Part shown: piece by piece, positions 1-10,799 of the stretch
How positions within the stretch are numbered: position 1 is the first letter of the stretch
How the letters are laid out: the number at the start of each line of letters is the position of its first letter
DNA from: Zanthoxylum bungeanum
Lineage: Eukaryota; Streptophyta; Magnoliopsida; Sapindales; Rutaceae
Direction: 5' to 3'
Length of the DNA stretch: 64,000 nucleotides
Assembly (NCBI GenBank): GCA_019454045.1
Contig: SKCR01023809.1
Location: forward strand, 310,001 to 374,000
Notes under the pieces: generated by a model
Database searches by the model: none
The model's input: the letters and a program-made list of their open reading frames with translations, nothing else
Told to the model about the DNA's origin: nothing
Translations under genes and position numbers: made by a program

Positions 1-760
1 TAAAAGTTAAAATATGATAGGTCGCTAATACCATTCTAATTAAATTAGTTTAATTGAGTAATACAATTAGTAGAGACTAATGGAATTAGTGATACAAATT
101 TTAGAGTTAAAATTGGTTAGGTCACTAATAGTGTACTAGTGTTAATAAGAGTTATGATTTAGCCGTCATAAATTTATTCACACTAGTTAAATTAAAATAT
201 TAGATATTTTATAAATAGAAACCTTAAACTCAAAATAGTGAGTGGGAGAGGGATATACGACAGTATATTAGGTGATCTTCATTGTTAGTCCGAAAACGTG
301 AGATTCAAAAGACACCTCAAGACGGCTTTGTTTTTGTCCCCCTACGGATGGTGTCCATTTTGGGTCAATATCAGGTTTGGATTTCGAGAGGATATGGATT
401 CTAGATTTATCTGGGGAACTGACCTACCCTACGGCGGAACTTCACTAGTTAAGTCAAAGGGTCTCGAAACGACGGGTCACACTCACAAAGGAATGATTAA
501 CTGTTAATCTATATTCCTTGATCGAATCAAACGGTAGTTGGTTAATATAGGAATAAGAGTTATTCTCGCATATATTAATCAATTGAGATTTTCTCGATCT
601 ATCATGCAAATAATTGACCTACCCTATAGCGGCACTTATTTGTGGGATGATAGATTTCCGTGTCATAGTAATTCTCTTAGGTTTCTAATTTGTTATCCAT
701 GGTTCATGCATAATGTTTAATTTTATGCCAAAATTGTTTGATAATGTTAATATGCGATGA
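1..760 (+). other. Leader and probable 5' LTR remnant of copia-1
   Basis: This AT-rich stretch lies directly upstream of the copia-1 gag remnant and has no credible ORF. A TATA-like string (ATAAATAG) sits near 212. A short direct repeat is visible: GACCTACCCTACGGCGGAAC near 421 and a diverged copy near 616. By position it should hold the 5' LTR end, primer-binding site and leader. I could not find a clear TGGTATCAGA primer site or match it to the 3' LTR at 4478, so the LTR boundary is unresolved. Confidence 0.4.
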
Positions 761-1722
761 ATGAATGTTAAATGCATGTTTATTTTATTTTCAGCCATGG
801 TTTCTCTGATTATTTCCATAATCGCAAATGATAAATTAACGGGAGAAAATTATGTTAAGTGGAAAAGTAACATTATCGCTATCTTGGTCTGTGAAAACCT
901 AAAGTTTGTCTTGACAGAGTGTCGTCCCGAGCTGGCCAAGCTGTGTGCGATACCTGCATGAAATGGGTCGCAGCTGATGAGAAATCATGCTGCTACTTGC
1001 TAGCAAGGATGTCTGAGGTTCTTGCTGCAAAGTATGAACCTATGGCTTCCGCATCTCAGATGATGGAGTCATTGCAGGGCATGTTCGGGCAGCCTTTGGA
1101 GCATCAACGTCATGAGGTCATGGTCTCAGCGATGACTGCTAGGATGAAGGATGGGACATCAGTCCGAGAACACGTCTTGAGGATGATGACATATCTCAAC
1201 ACTGTTGAAACCAATGGAGCTCGTATTGACGAGCGTAGCCACGTGACCATGATTATGGAAACTTTTCCGAAGAGTTTCCTGCAGTTTCAAAGCAACTATA
1301 TTATGAAGAAATTGACTTTTGCTTTGACCCAGTTTCTTGATGAGCTCACCCACTACGAGTCCATGTTTGTGTATCCCCGTAAGCCCACTGATGAGGCAAA
1401 TGTTTCCGAGTCTTCAAAATCTACAAAGATGAAGAAGAATAGCACTTGGAAGGCTAAGGCTATGCCCATGAAGAAGAAGAACAAGAAAGGCTCCAATGAT
1501 GCCAATCTCAAGGGAAAGTGTTTCCATTGCAACAAGAACGGGCATTGGAAAATGAATTGTTCTAAATACCTTGTTGAGCTGAAAGAGAAAAAGAATACAT
1601 GTAAATATGATTTACTCGTTATCGAATATCTATTAGTGGAGGATGATAAATCAGCCTGGATTGTTGATTCTAGAGCCACTAACTATGTTTGTTCTTCCTT
1701 GCTGAAGGTGACTACACCATGA
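761..1722 (+). pseudogene. gag: copia-1 gag (capsid/nucleocapsid), frameshifted
   Basis: Gag packages element RNA into virus-like particles in the cytoplasm. The N-terminal part (761-961) reads DKLTGENYVKWKSNI, a typical plant copia gag start. The rest continues in another frame from 919, so a frameshift lies near 920-960. The second part (267 codons) carries the UBN2-like gag core, then a Lys-rich stretch. A complete C-X2-C-X4-H-X4-C zinc knuckle follows at 1519-1560 (residues 201-214 of that frame). It runs directly into the protease motif. The family assignment is strong; the element is clearly inactive. Confidence 0.88.
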
Positions 1723-1940
1723 GGGTCGGGACAAGGGATGCCATTTCAGCAAGAGCAGTGGGAGTTTCCAATTTAAATTTTACAAATAATAGTTATTTAA
1801 ATTTGAACAATGTGTTATTTATTCTTGGTTTTCGTAGGAATTTGATTTGTGCTTCTAAACTTTTGGATGATGGTTATTCAGTTTCTTTTAATAGCAATTT
1901 GGTTATTATTGGTAGAAATGGATTATCCATATGCATATGA
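1651..1940 (+). pseudogene. copia-1 aspartic protease remnant
   Basis: The protease that matures the copia polyprotein lies just after the gag zinc knuckle. The active-site region is at 1657-1680 and reads W-I-V-D-S-R-A-T-N. The canonical triad is D-S/T-G, so the catalytic-loop glycine is replaced by arginine. The frame is lost near 1700 and resumes at 1689-1940 with EGDYTMRVGTRDAIS and a following FRRNLICASKLLDDGYS stretch, typical of the segment between protease and integrase. A stop ends it at about 1938. The replaced residue and the frameshift make it non-functional. Confidence 0.8.
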
Positions 1941-1984
1941 AACTCAGAAAATAACTTGTATCTTTTAGTGGAGAATGTATAAGA

Positions 1985-2590
1985 GCTAGTCAACCACTTG
2001 AGCTTATACATTCGGACGTTTGCGGACCGATGAATGTAAGAGCCCAAGGTGGTTATGAATACTTCATCACATTTGTTGATGATTATTCCAGATATGGGTA
2101 TGTTTACCTAATGCAGCATAAGGCAAATACTTTTGAAAAGTTCAAAGAGTATCGTGCTGAGGTTGAGAACCAATGAGGTAAAACAATCAAAACTCTACTA
2201 TCAGATCGTGGAAGAGAATACCTTGACATAGATTTTGAGGAATTCTTGGTTGAGCATGGGATAGTATCCCAGCTCACAGCGCCTGGAACACCACACCAAA
2301 ATTGTATTGCAGAATAGAGAAATCGGACCCTACTAGACATGATGAGATCTATGTTTAGTGAAAGATCACTGCCTAGTTTGTTCTGGGGATATGTGTTACA
2401 AACTACAATGCATATCCTTAATGTAGTTCCATCTAAGTCTCTTCCTAAGACTCTCTTAGAGTTATGGAGTGGTCATAAAACTAGTTTACGATATTTCCAC
2501 ATATGGGGGTGTCCAGCACATGTGCAGAAGAATAAGACTACAAAGTTGGAGCCACGTTCTCAGGTGTGCCTATTATAGGTTATCCTAAGA
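1985..2590 (+). pseudogene. copia-1 integrase, stops and frameshift
   Basis: Integrase joins element DNA to the chromosome. In the frame starting at 1991 the core reads LELIHSDVCGPMNV, then YEYFITFVDDYSRYGYVYLM, then LLSDRGREYLD. It continues with TAPGTPHQNCIAE, which carries the catalytic Glu of the D-D-E triad. The usual QNG-V-AE is here QNCIAE, and GG in SDRGGEY is GR. Stops interrupt at about 2174 (after VENQ) and 2315 (before RNRT). The FWGY and GCPAHV motifs follow (2339-2578), and the frame breaks near 2575. Domain order and motifs make the call secure. Confidence 0.88.
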
Positions 2591-2650
2591 AGACTATAGG
2601 TGATTCTTCTATAGCCCTGAAGATAACAAAGTGTTTGTATCGCAAATGCT

Positions 2651-3640
2651 ATGTTTCTAGAAGAGGACTATATGAGGGAGTTCAAACCTCGAAGTAAAGT
2701 CTTACTCGATGAGTTACTTGCTGGTTCGACCAGCATACTATCGTCAACAACAGTTGACAAATACATAGCACATTCGATATCTGAGCGTCAGATGCAAGCT
2801 CATCAGAATGATCTACCACCTAGACGAAGTGGGAGGGTTGTACGACAACCTGATCGCTATCTTGGAGTTTGAGAGGCACAAGTTGTCACATCCAGTGATG
2901 GTATAGATGATCCATTGACCTATCGTAGTGCAACTGATGATTTTGATAAAGAGGAATGACTCAAAGCCATGAACCTAGAGATGGAGTCTATGTACTCCAA
3001 CTCAGTCTGGGAACTTGTAGACCAACCTGATAGGGTGAAATCCATAGGTTGCAAGTGGATCTACAAGAGGAAGAGGGGAGCAGATGGGAAGGTACAGACC
3101 TTCAAAGCTAGGCTAGTGGCTAAGGGTTATACCTAGAAAGAGGGAGTTGACTATGAGGAAACTTTCTCGTCAGTAGCCATGCTAAAATCCATTCGCACTC
3201 TTTTGTCCATTGCCGCATATTATGACTGAGATTTGGCAAATTGATGTCAAGACTGCATTCTTGAATGGAAATCTTGATGAGAGTATCTATATGGTACAAC
3301 CAGAGGGGTTCATAGCCCAAGGTCAAAAGCAAAAGGTTTGCAAGCTGCCAAGGTCCATTTATGGACTTAAGCATGCATCTCGATCTTGGAATATAAAATT
3401 TGATACCATGATAAAGTCTTATGACTTTGAGCAGAATGTTGATGAGCCTTGTGTATAAAGCGCGTCATTGACGGGAAATTGGTTTTTCTTGTTTTATACG
3501 TCGATGATATTTTACTTATTGGGAATGATGTAAAGATATTATCTGACATGTAAACCTGGCTAGCTAACCAATTACAAATGAAAGATTTCGTAGAGGCCAG
3601 TTATGTTCTTGGGATTCAGATACTTCAGGATCGCAAGAAA
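2651..3640 (+). pseudogene. copia-1 reverse transcriptase, multiple lesions
   Basis: This is an RVT_2-type reverse transcriptase. In one frame it shows the linker RRSGRVVRQPDRYLG, then MESMYSNSVWELVDQP, GCKWIYKRKRGADGK, FKARLVAKGYT and a Y-E-E-T-F-S-S-V-A segment. Stops fall at about 2870, 2957, 3134 and 3226. A frame change near 3230 brings IDVKTAFLNGNLDE and SIYGLKHASRSW. A further shift near 3455 brings the polymerase active site Y-V-D-D at 3497-3508. All main RT blocks are in order, so the element was once full length, but it is inactive. Confidence 0.9.
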
Positions 3641-4464
3641 TGATTGTTAGCTATATCTCAGACTCATATATCGACAAGATCCTTGTGCGATTCGGGATAC
3701 AGAATTCCAAGAAAGGCAATCTGCCTTATCGGTATAGAATTCATTTGTCAAATGAACAGTCTTCTAAGACACCTCAAGATGCTGAGGAAATGAGACATAT
3801 CTCATATGCCTCAGTAGTTGGTAGTCTCATGTATGCTATGTTATGCACGAGACCAGACATATGTTTTGCAGTGGGAGTAGTCAGTAGGTTTTAGTCTAAC
3901 CCAGGATTGGATCATTGGGTGGCTGTGAAGCATATTCTTAAGTATCTTAAGAGAACGGGAGATTATATGCTTGTTTATTCTGGTGACGATATGATCCTGA
4001 TTTTCATACAGATGTCGATTCTAGGAAATCAACATTTGGATCAGTGTTTACCCTAGGTGGTGGGGCTATAGTATGGTAGAGTAAAAAGCAATCTTGCATT
4101 GTTGATTCCACCATGAAGGCTCAATATATAGCAGCTTGTGAAGCAACTAAGGAAGCAGTCTGGCTTTGTAAATTCTTGGGAGATCTGGAAGTTGTTCCAG
4201 ATATGGATAAATCACTCACACTTTATTGCAATAATAGTGGTGCAGTGGCAAATTCAAAAGAACCAAGAAGCCATAAGATGGGAAAGCATATAGAGAGGAA
4301 ATATCATCTCATCAGGGAGATAGAATAGAGAGGAGATGTTATTGTCACAAAGATTGCATCCGTAGAGAACCTGGCTGATCCGTTTACAAAGACTTTGTTG
4401 GCTAAAGTGTCTGAAGGTCACCTAGATGGTTTAGGATTACGTGACATGTCTCATTTGCTCTACT
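3641..4464 (+). pseudogene. copia-1 RT connection and RNase H remnant
   Basis: The segment after the RT palm includes an ARPDICFAVGVVSRF-like block (3850-3893) followed by a stop. The RNase H domain follows, with DSRKSTFGSVF near 4014. Further on (4113-4328) come the motifs MKAQYIAACEATKEAVWL, a C-N-N-S-G-A segment, and HIERKYHLIRE. After a stop at 4327 the frame continues with GDVIVTKI and NLADPFTKTL, the usual end of copia polyproteins. RNase H removes the RNA template during minus-strand synthesis. Several stops and frame changes make it inactive. Confidence 0.87.
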
Positions 4465-4477
4465 GCAAGTGGGAGAT
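4465..4477 (+). promoter_or_regulatory. copia-1 polypurine tract
   Basis: GCAAGTGGGAGAT lies immediately before the TGTTGGGA start of the LTR. This is the usual plant copia plus-strand primer site and fixes the orientation and the LTR boundary. Confidence 0.88.
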
Positions 4478-4647
4478 TGTTGGGATATATGCCCTAGAGC
4501 TTCATGTAATGTAAATGGTTTTATATGTTTTGAAATAAAATGATGCATTATTGATTTATCAAAGTGTTTGTTTTAATTTCGCATATTATAAATTATATTG
4601 ATTACCCTAGATTACTTATGTGCCTTCAGACTTAGTGTATGAGTGTC
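4478..4647 (+). mobile_element. copia-1 3' LTR, first 170 bp, interrupted
   Basis: The LTR starts TGTTGGGATATATGCCC right after the polypurine tract. It is cut at 4648 by the start of a TGTAACATCCCG-type LTR. The remainder of this LTR was not found elsewhere in the window. Confidence 0.82.
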
Positions 4648-6592
4648 TGTAACATCCCGCCTAAGCCAGGATGGTATCGACAGGAGACAGGCTAATCCCG
4701 TCTCCATAAGCCTCTAGAAAAATTTTGGCATGATGTATTTGTAGCATCATGCAACCTGGCCTATAGCCAGACATAATACAACCAGGGCTCCGTACCCGAA
4801 AATACGTATATACAAAAACTTTTCTAAAATAAACTCGTGCTCAGCACGTTACAACTTATACAAACAAAAACATAAATTACTACTCTTTATTTCCCCCAAG
4901 ACCTGGTGACTGGCTGACTGTAACGCTGCTATCCGGCTCCTTAAGATTTGGTGTCTGTGGTTGACCGATCAGGTCACCAACCTGCAAAACTCAAACACTG
5001 TTATGGTGTGAGTCATAAGACTCAGTAAGTAACTATGTTCATTCCTTGAGCATCAAGCACAAGCAAGGTCTGAATTCCATTTTATATTAATTTGAACTTT
5101 TTGTGATCATGCACATATATCACAGTCTGATTTATTTTTCTGATTCATTATCTATTTATAAACTTATTACTAGTTACTAGTCTTTCTAACTATTCATACG
5201 TGAATTTTAAGCTCTGTTTCTTATTTACAATCAACATCAATAATATACTTATTAAGTTGATATATCTCTAATCATCAAAATAAATTCCATTACGCTTCTG
5301 CTACACTGTTCTGTTAACTTATTACTTACCTACTTAGTTTTTGCTAATCTATATTGGTTACTTACCATACTTATCTTTCTTTTATTTCTTTGAAATATCA
5401 TCAAATCGGATTATAAAATAATCTTTCTATTAAACATCCAACGAAGTAGTATTAGCCACATAAACAAGTATTTGAAACCATACAATCATAGGTTAGCATT
5501 TTACAAACTGTTTCTTCTATGTAAACATATAATACACGCAGGCATCAATCATAAACACATAAATGTAATCATGCTATCATGCTTCAATGTCAACTCTATG
5601 CATCTCGTATGTTAACAAGGATGTATGATTTATATGCACAACCTATAAGTTACACTGAACTTTTATTATGCCATACTTTTTAGAAAATACTTTCTGAAAA
5701 CTCTTTTCTTGAAAAACTTTTTATAAAAACTCTTTTCTAAAACTTTGTTTGAAATTTTCTTTATAAAACTTGTCTTTTGAAAACATGTTTTACTACTCTG
5801 GTTTTTGGAAACAGTTTCTGAAATCTGTTTTCTGAAAACTGTTTACTAAAGTCTGATTTCTAAAAACTGTTTACTAAAAAAAACTGATTTTCTAAAAACT
5901 AATTACTAGAAATCTGAAAATCTTATACTGAAAATCTGAAAACTAAAAACTGCTCTACATCCAGGACCACAACTTAACTGGATGTACTCTATGCCCAGGA
6001 CAACAACTCAACTGGGCATCTCTGAGGCTGGTGGTGCCCTACGTCCAGGACAACAGCTCAACTGACAACGTAGAGCCCTATATCCAGGACAACAACTCAA
6101 TTGGGTGTAGTCACGTCCAGGACAACAGCTCAACTGCAACGTAACCACCACTAGAACTGGGGGAGCAGATCAATGCTACCACCCAAGCTTTGAAACCAGG
6201 ATTTCGGGGATCTGTCAACCCTAGTCCTACTCGAGGATCTGAGAGTGTCCCCTCAGTCCTCCACATGTGAACATGTCTCTGAATCCGTCAATTCCACTGT
6301 ATCTCAAGTTACATACTGGGGTGAGTTTTTCCCTCATGCCCCGAAAACATAAAACTCTTGCTTAAATCTCAAAACTGTAAGAAACATTTTCTGAAATTCA
6401 TTTCTTTTAAAAGCATTCTGAAACTTTTCTTTAAAACATTTTGAATCTTTGAAAACATTCATAACTTTTGCTCAACTGCTGAAAATCTTAACATACACAT
6501 ATGCATATGCATTTTTCATGCTTCTTTCTACTGTAGCCATACTTTATTATATACTAAATCCATAATATCATATAATCCTTACCACTTCCGAC
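4648..6592 (-). mobile_element. TGTAACATCCCG-type gypsy-like LTR fragment, reverse
   Basis: The start TGTAACATCCCGCCTAAGCC is the reverse complement of the end of the complete element at 34855-38611 (GGCTTAGGCGGGATGTTACA). Blocks of that element recur here in the reverse order. These include a CTTGGGG..GACTGGCTGAC..CCGGCTCC stretch (4895-4940), ACCAACCTGCAAAACTC (4976-4992), a CATAAGACTCAGTAAGTAAC stretch (5014-5033), TTTCTGAAAAC-rich low complexity (5690-5950) and a CCTCATGCCCC block (near 6332). Termini of this type are common in plant Ty3/gypsy chromovirus LTRs. The far end is missing: a hAT element begins at 6593 and the rest does not reappear. Confidence 0.75.
5961..6140. repeat. Five-copy CCAGGACAACAGCTCAACTG motif array
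   Basis: Five spaced copies of CCAGGACAACAGCTCAACTG(G) or close variants lie near 5964, 5996, 6053, 6092 and 6118. The ends CCAG..CTGG and the AGCT centre make each motif partly palindromic. The related element at 34855 has only two copies (37127 and 37163), so copy number varies. Confidence 0.72.
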
Positions 6593-6760
6593 CAGCGTTG
6601 TTATAGGCGACGAGAGGCGCGCCTCGATGCGAGAGGCGCATGAGGCGCTGGACGTTGCGCATCACCAAGGCTGAGGCGACGCGATTCCAGGGAGGCGTAG
6701 AGAGGAGGCGTGAAGCGCCAGAGGCGCAAGAGGCGAGAAGGCGCTTGAGGCGTGCGCCTC
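6593..6760. repeat. hAT subterminal GAGGCGC repeats
   Basis: More than ten copies of GAGGCG(C/A/T) or the complement GCGCCTC lie in about 170 bp directly inside the hAT terminus. Subterminal short repeats of this kind are typical transposase-binding clusters in hAT elements; binding here is inferred. Confidence 0.72.
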
Positions 6761-7421
6761 ATGGAAATTTGATTTATTATTTAAAGAAAGTTGAAAACCC
6801 TAATTTCGTCAAATGCTGGTGTGCCAACTCCAAAAACCCTAGTTTCAGAATCCACTGCAGCCTACGAAATTTGAGCAGCCGACGACTCCAATGCCGACGA
6901 TCTCACCACCGAAGACGCCGCCGCCGACTCCTCAGCTTGTGAGGTACGATGAGTCGATGATTTCGTCCTTTTTTTGCAGTTTTTCCTTTCTTTTTTTGGC
7001 TATTCTTCTTTCTTCAAAAACCCTAGTTTCTCATCAAATTTGTATGTTTAGAGGCTCTGTTTTTTTTAGAAAGATCAAAGATGATATAATTAATAAAATT
7101 TGTCCTCTGTTTTTTGCGAATTTATCCTCTGTTTTTCGTGGTTTTGTTTTGTAATAATATGTCAAATTGATACATGTTAGGCAGACTTGAGAGAGCCAAC
7201 AATTAGCATTTGACTTGACCATTTATATGAAAATATTACAAATCAAAATATATGTTTTTAGGTTACATTTCAGTTTTAATCATAGCTCTTGAAATTTTAA
7301 TTGATTCAGTTTAGTATCATAAAATGTTACTTTTCTGATGGTTGATTTAATTTCTTCTTTTATATCATAAAATGATTCTAAGAATTCAATGTTATGAGTT
7401 GAATATTTATTTTTTGTACAG

Positions 7422-8205
7422 AATGGAATCTGGAAGCTCATGTAAAAGTAGAAAAACCGATCCCGCTTGGAAATATTCGCAGATGATTGATCCTTCGAAT
7501 ATGAACAATTTAAAGTGTAATTTTTATGAAAAATTGGTGAAAGGGGGGTCAATAGGATGAAACAACATCTCACTGGAGGTTATAGAAATGTGACCAAATA
7601 TGGTAGATGTCCTCCTCATGTTAGTGAGGAGATTAGAGATTATTTTCTTAAAAGATCTCAAGATAAGGAAGAAAGTAGTATGAATCCACACTTTGATGCT
7701 ATTGGTAATTATGTTGTTGATGATGATGATGATGATGTTGGGGTTCTTACTCAAACTCAAATGCGAAAGAAGCCAAAACAAAAGGGACCAATGCATTTGT
7801 ATTTTACTCCTCATGCTGAGAAGGTTGTCAAGGATCGGAAAGAGGGAAAGTTGAAGCAATTGGCAATAAATGAATCATGCAAAAAAGAGTTGAGGAACGG
7901 AGCATGTAGAGACCTATCTATATGGTTCTATGATGCTGGGATACCATTTAATACAGTTAAAATGGATAGTTTTGCAGCTGCAATTGAATCAGTTGGGCAA
8001 TTTGCGCCTGGTATGAAACCATCTAGCTATCATGAGGTCCGAGTTCCATTGTTGGCAAATGAAGTTCATAACACTAAAGAATTGATGAATGTACATAAAG
8101 AAGAATGGGAAAAATATGGATGTTCAATTATATCGGATGGATGGCTTGATTCAGTGGTTATTAGGTATATTATAAATTTTTTGGACAATTCTCCGAGGGG
8201 CTCTG
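7422..8205 (+). pseudogene. hAT transposase (BED finger + DUF659), frameshifted and truncated
   Basis: This would be the transposase that cuts and moves the hAT element. The ORF opens with DPAWKYSQMID and KCNFYEK, a BED-type zinc finger in which the second Cys position reads Tyr. The frame breaks at a run of six G residues (about 7543-7549) and resumes at 7557 as MKQHLTGG. It then runs open for 219 codons, with an acidic Asp run (VVDDDDDDVG), then SYHEVRVPLL, HKEEWEKYGCSIISDGW and NFLDNSPRGSV of the DUF659 region. The catalytic RNase H-like core and hATC dimerisation domain are absent, because copia A starts at 8206. The gene is inactive. Confidence 0.86.
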
Positions 8206-10201
8206 TGTTGGGTTAGTCTAAGCTTCACAAGAACATTTCAAGCAATGAAAATAACATGTGAATACATTCAAGGAGTTGCGGAATACTCACAATGATCGGT
8301 TGAGATGATGCGGTGAAGACAAAAATCATTTTCTACCCTCCAACAGCTCTCGGCAGTGACTGGTTTTCCTCCTCCAAGAATCGGCCATTGGTAGTCCTCC
8401 ATGCAAGCTCCAAGCTTTTGTTGATTCCTAGCTCATGAAGTGAGTTCCCTATTACATTTGTATGTCTCCTAGAGTGTGCTAGCACCTTGATTTTGCAACA
8501 AAATCATCATTTGATTCCTCTATCGCTCACGGTTTTGGCAAACCAGTGCAGAAGAACAAGAACAGCCCAAATGGCGTGAGAGAGAGAGATGAAGAAGAAA
8601 GAGAGAGAGTGTTATTTGTGTAATTGATTTTTAAAAAACATATACACAATTTTGGCTTTCAAAAGTCAAACAATTAAAGCCAAAAATGCCAACCACTACA
8701 TCAATCAATCAATCAATCAATCAATTGTAACATCACTCAAAGTGACATGATTTGACGCTTGAAGCGACTAGCGATTTCACGCTTGATTTGACTTGCGTGC
8801 CGCACTCGAATTCGAAATGCGAATGCGCTCGTAAACAATCCCGGGCTCGGGTTCGCTAATTCCAAATTAACGAATTTTCTATTGCGATGCAATTAAATAT
8901 TTACGCCTAGCGAAATCAATATTTATGTCGCTAACGAATTAATTGTAAATTAACTCGTTCGCCCGAATTAAAATCTAATTTTAATTCCCCGTTGAAATCC
9001 AATTCCGTATAATATATCGAATATATTATTTTATCGATTAATTCCAAATTAATCGTTCTCTCTTTAATTGATATTTTATCCCAGATAAAATATCTCCGCA
9101 ATTAATCCCAGATTAATTTTCTCTCTCATCTAATTAATCCCAGATTAATTAAAAGTGCGAGTCATACGTCATCGGTGAATCTTCAGGAAGCGACCCATGA
9201 GATCCCCGGATATGTTGGCAGTAAATTCGGTCGTCGGACTATCCGAACACGTAAGTACCTAGTACTACGTTTATACCGATTTACAAGACAAGGTTGGCTT
9301 CTAGCAAAGCGTCATGCCTACCCAATTCTCCAGAAATATCCTTGCAGGAATATAAGGATCTATATCAGGCGTAGTATATGTAGTATTGTGTATGTCGATC
9401 CAGTATCGGATGATCACGTGCTAGGTCTGGGGCTGGAATTGTGTCTGCCCCGTACGAAGCACATATCGGATGTCTGGTAACTAGTCTCTATAATCGGATA
9501 AACCTGACCTTGTCATTTTATCCCGATGACTGCAGTACATAAGAGAACCAGTACCGTATCCTACGTGACCATCATCTCCATATGATTGGAGTGACATTTC
9601 CGTCTTGACATCACACCCAACACACTACGATTCTCAATATACCCAGCAGAGGCGTACACAAAACCTGTTAAAGCCCTGGACGAACAAAACCAAAGTATAT
9701 TGATTGTCATAACCATTAGCGGTGCAAGTCTCAGGTTAAGACCAAATACACATACCCTGATTTTGGACTTCCATAGACACATAGTCATACTACCAATGGA
9801 ATTCCAAGGGGGTCTATCTAGAGCGAAGCTGTTTCCCATACCATCGGTAAAACACAACCTCCTATTACACTTGCATGAGTATCATATACCCGAATATATG
9901 AGAATTATGCTGTTATGCCCTTACAACGCACACAAGTGTAATACTAGTCTTTTACGCATTTATCGATATCCAATCTCGATAATACTATGACTAGGGATAT
10001 TTAATGATTTATCCTTCGTGGACTGATACTGTCTCATATCATTCTCAATCCAGGAATAAATCATAAGGACCTCCTATCATTTATACATCTGTGTGATCTA
10101 ATCACAAATGATAAGAGAGCAATCTCCTTTGTCACATAGTTAATTTGTACAACACCATGATCTGTACAAATAGTGACGCTATGGATCATAATTATCCAAC
10201 A
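8206..10201 (-). repeat. Copia A 3' LTR (1996 bp)
   Basis: The LTR is bounded on the plus strand by TGTTGGGTTAGTC and ..ATTATCCAACA, followed at once by the reversed polypurine tract ATCTCCCACTTGG. It contains a (TCAA)n run near 8700-8727 (about 7 units against about 4-5 in the other LTR) and a dense hairpin array at 8852-9151. It is long for a plant copia LTR. Confidence 0.9.
8852..9151. repeat. Hairpin array in A 3' LTR
   Basis: Consecutive short inverted repeats with 3-5 nt loops occur at 8852-8874, 8933-8959, 8965-8987, 9010-9028, 9035-9055, 9071-9093, 9100-9118 and 9131-9151. Examples are ATTAATCCCAGATTAAT and TTTTATCCCAGATAAAA. The same series is present in the other three LTRs of the A/B family in the window. 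Confidence 0.85.
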
Positions 10202-10216
10202 ATCTCCCACTTGGCC
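10202..10216 (-). promoter_or_regulatory. Copia A polypurine tract
   Basis: On the minus strand GGCCAAGTGGGAGAT abuts the TGTTGGAT start of the 3' LTR. It overlaps the last codons of the RNase H reading frame, as in B. Confidence 0.87.
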
Positions 10217-10570
10217 AGCCAGTCACTCGAGTGTTTAACACCCGAACTATGTACGGTTGGCTCAAACTGCTGAGAAAAAGCTTTCGTCAGCGAATTTGCA
10301 TGATTATCATCTGATGCTATTTATACGATCATCACATCGCCACGATGTATGATCCAAATGAATCAGATGAATATCGAAGTATGTATCTGGATCGTTGATG
10401 AGACCATTAATTCTTTAGCTTGCGCTGTAGCCTAGCTCAGTTGCTAAAAGAACTATATCTAATCTAATTAGATTTGTTGTCGACCCAGAAGTCTTCTATT
10501 GATGCCTCAGCTGCAGCAATAACCCGCATTTGTTGTTTATACGGTAACAGTATCTTACTTGGAAGATTTC
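10217..10570 (-). pseudogene. Copia A RNase H C-terminal remnant
   Basis: The minus strand shows decayed traces of the end of copia pol. Near 10230-10300 lies the DNxANSLTKAFSQQF-like stretch followed by a segment with a terminal Cys-Ala-Lys-Trp-Glu into the polypurine tract. Near 10480-10530 lies the alanine-rich AAAEASIE-like block. The equivalent plus-strand stretch in B (31980-32462) is clearer and guided the call. Many indels leave no open frame. Confidence 0.68.
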
Positions 10571-10799
10571 CAGCTCATTGTTCCGTTATTCAAACTGTAT
10601 AGTACCGTTTGCGACTTATAGTCGTTTTATCGGTTTAGGAAACTTGCTACAGTGATCCCAGTCACTTCAAGTTCTCCATCTCCATAGTATAAGACAATAT
10701 TCTTAGTTCTCTAAGATACTAATGGATGTTCTTAATATCAATCCAGTGACTATCACTAGGATTGACCTGATTGTGAATTCATATGCTCAAAGCGTATGA

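Larger units (their letters stand above)
6593..8205 (+). mobile_element. hAT-type DNA transposon, 5' part only
   Basis: The element begins CAGCGTTGTTATAGGCGACG, followed by dense GAGGCGC repeats, a leader and a transposase ORF with a BED zinc finger and DUF659-like domain. It is cut at 8206 by the LTR of copia A. Its right end is not on the other side of A, because A is followed by a recombination scar. The exact left target duplication cannot be verified. Confidence 0.75.

Noticed and set aside
9175..9480. 101-codon plus-strand frame in the A LTR, repeated at 16881-17186 and partly at 24301-24119 (minus)
   Set aside because: Antisense to the element, no in-frame ATG start (begins with GTG), and broken in the B 3' LTR. 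Conservation is explained by LTR copying.
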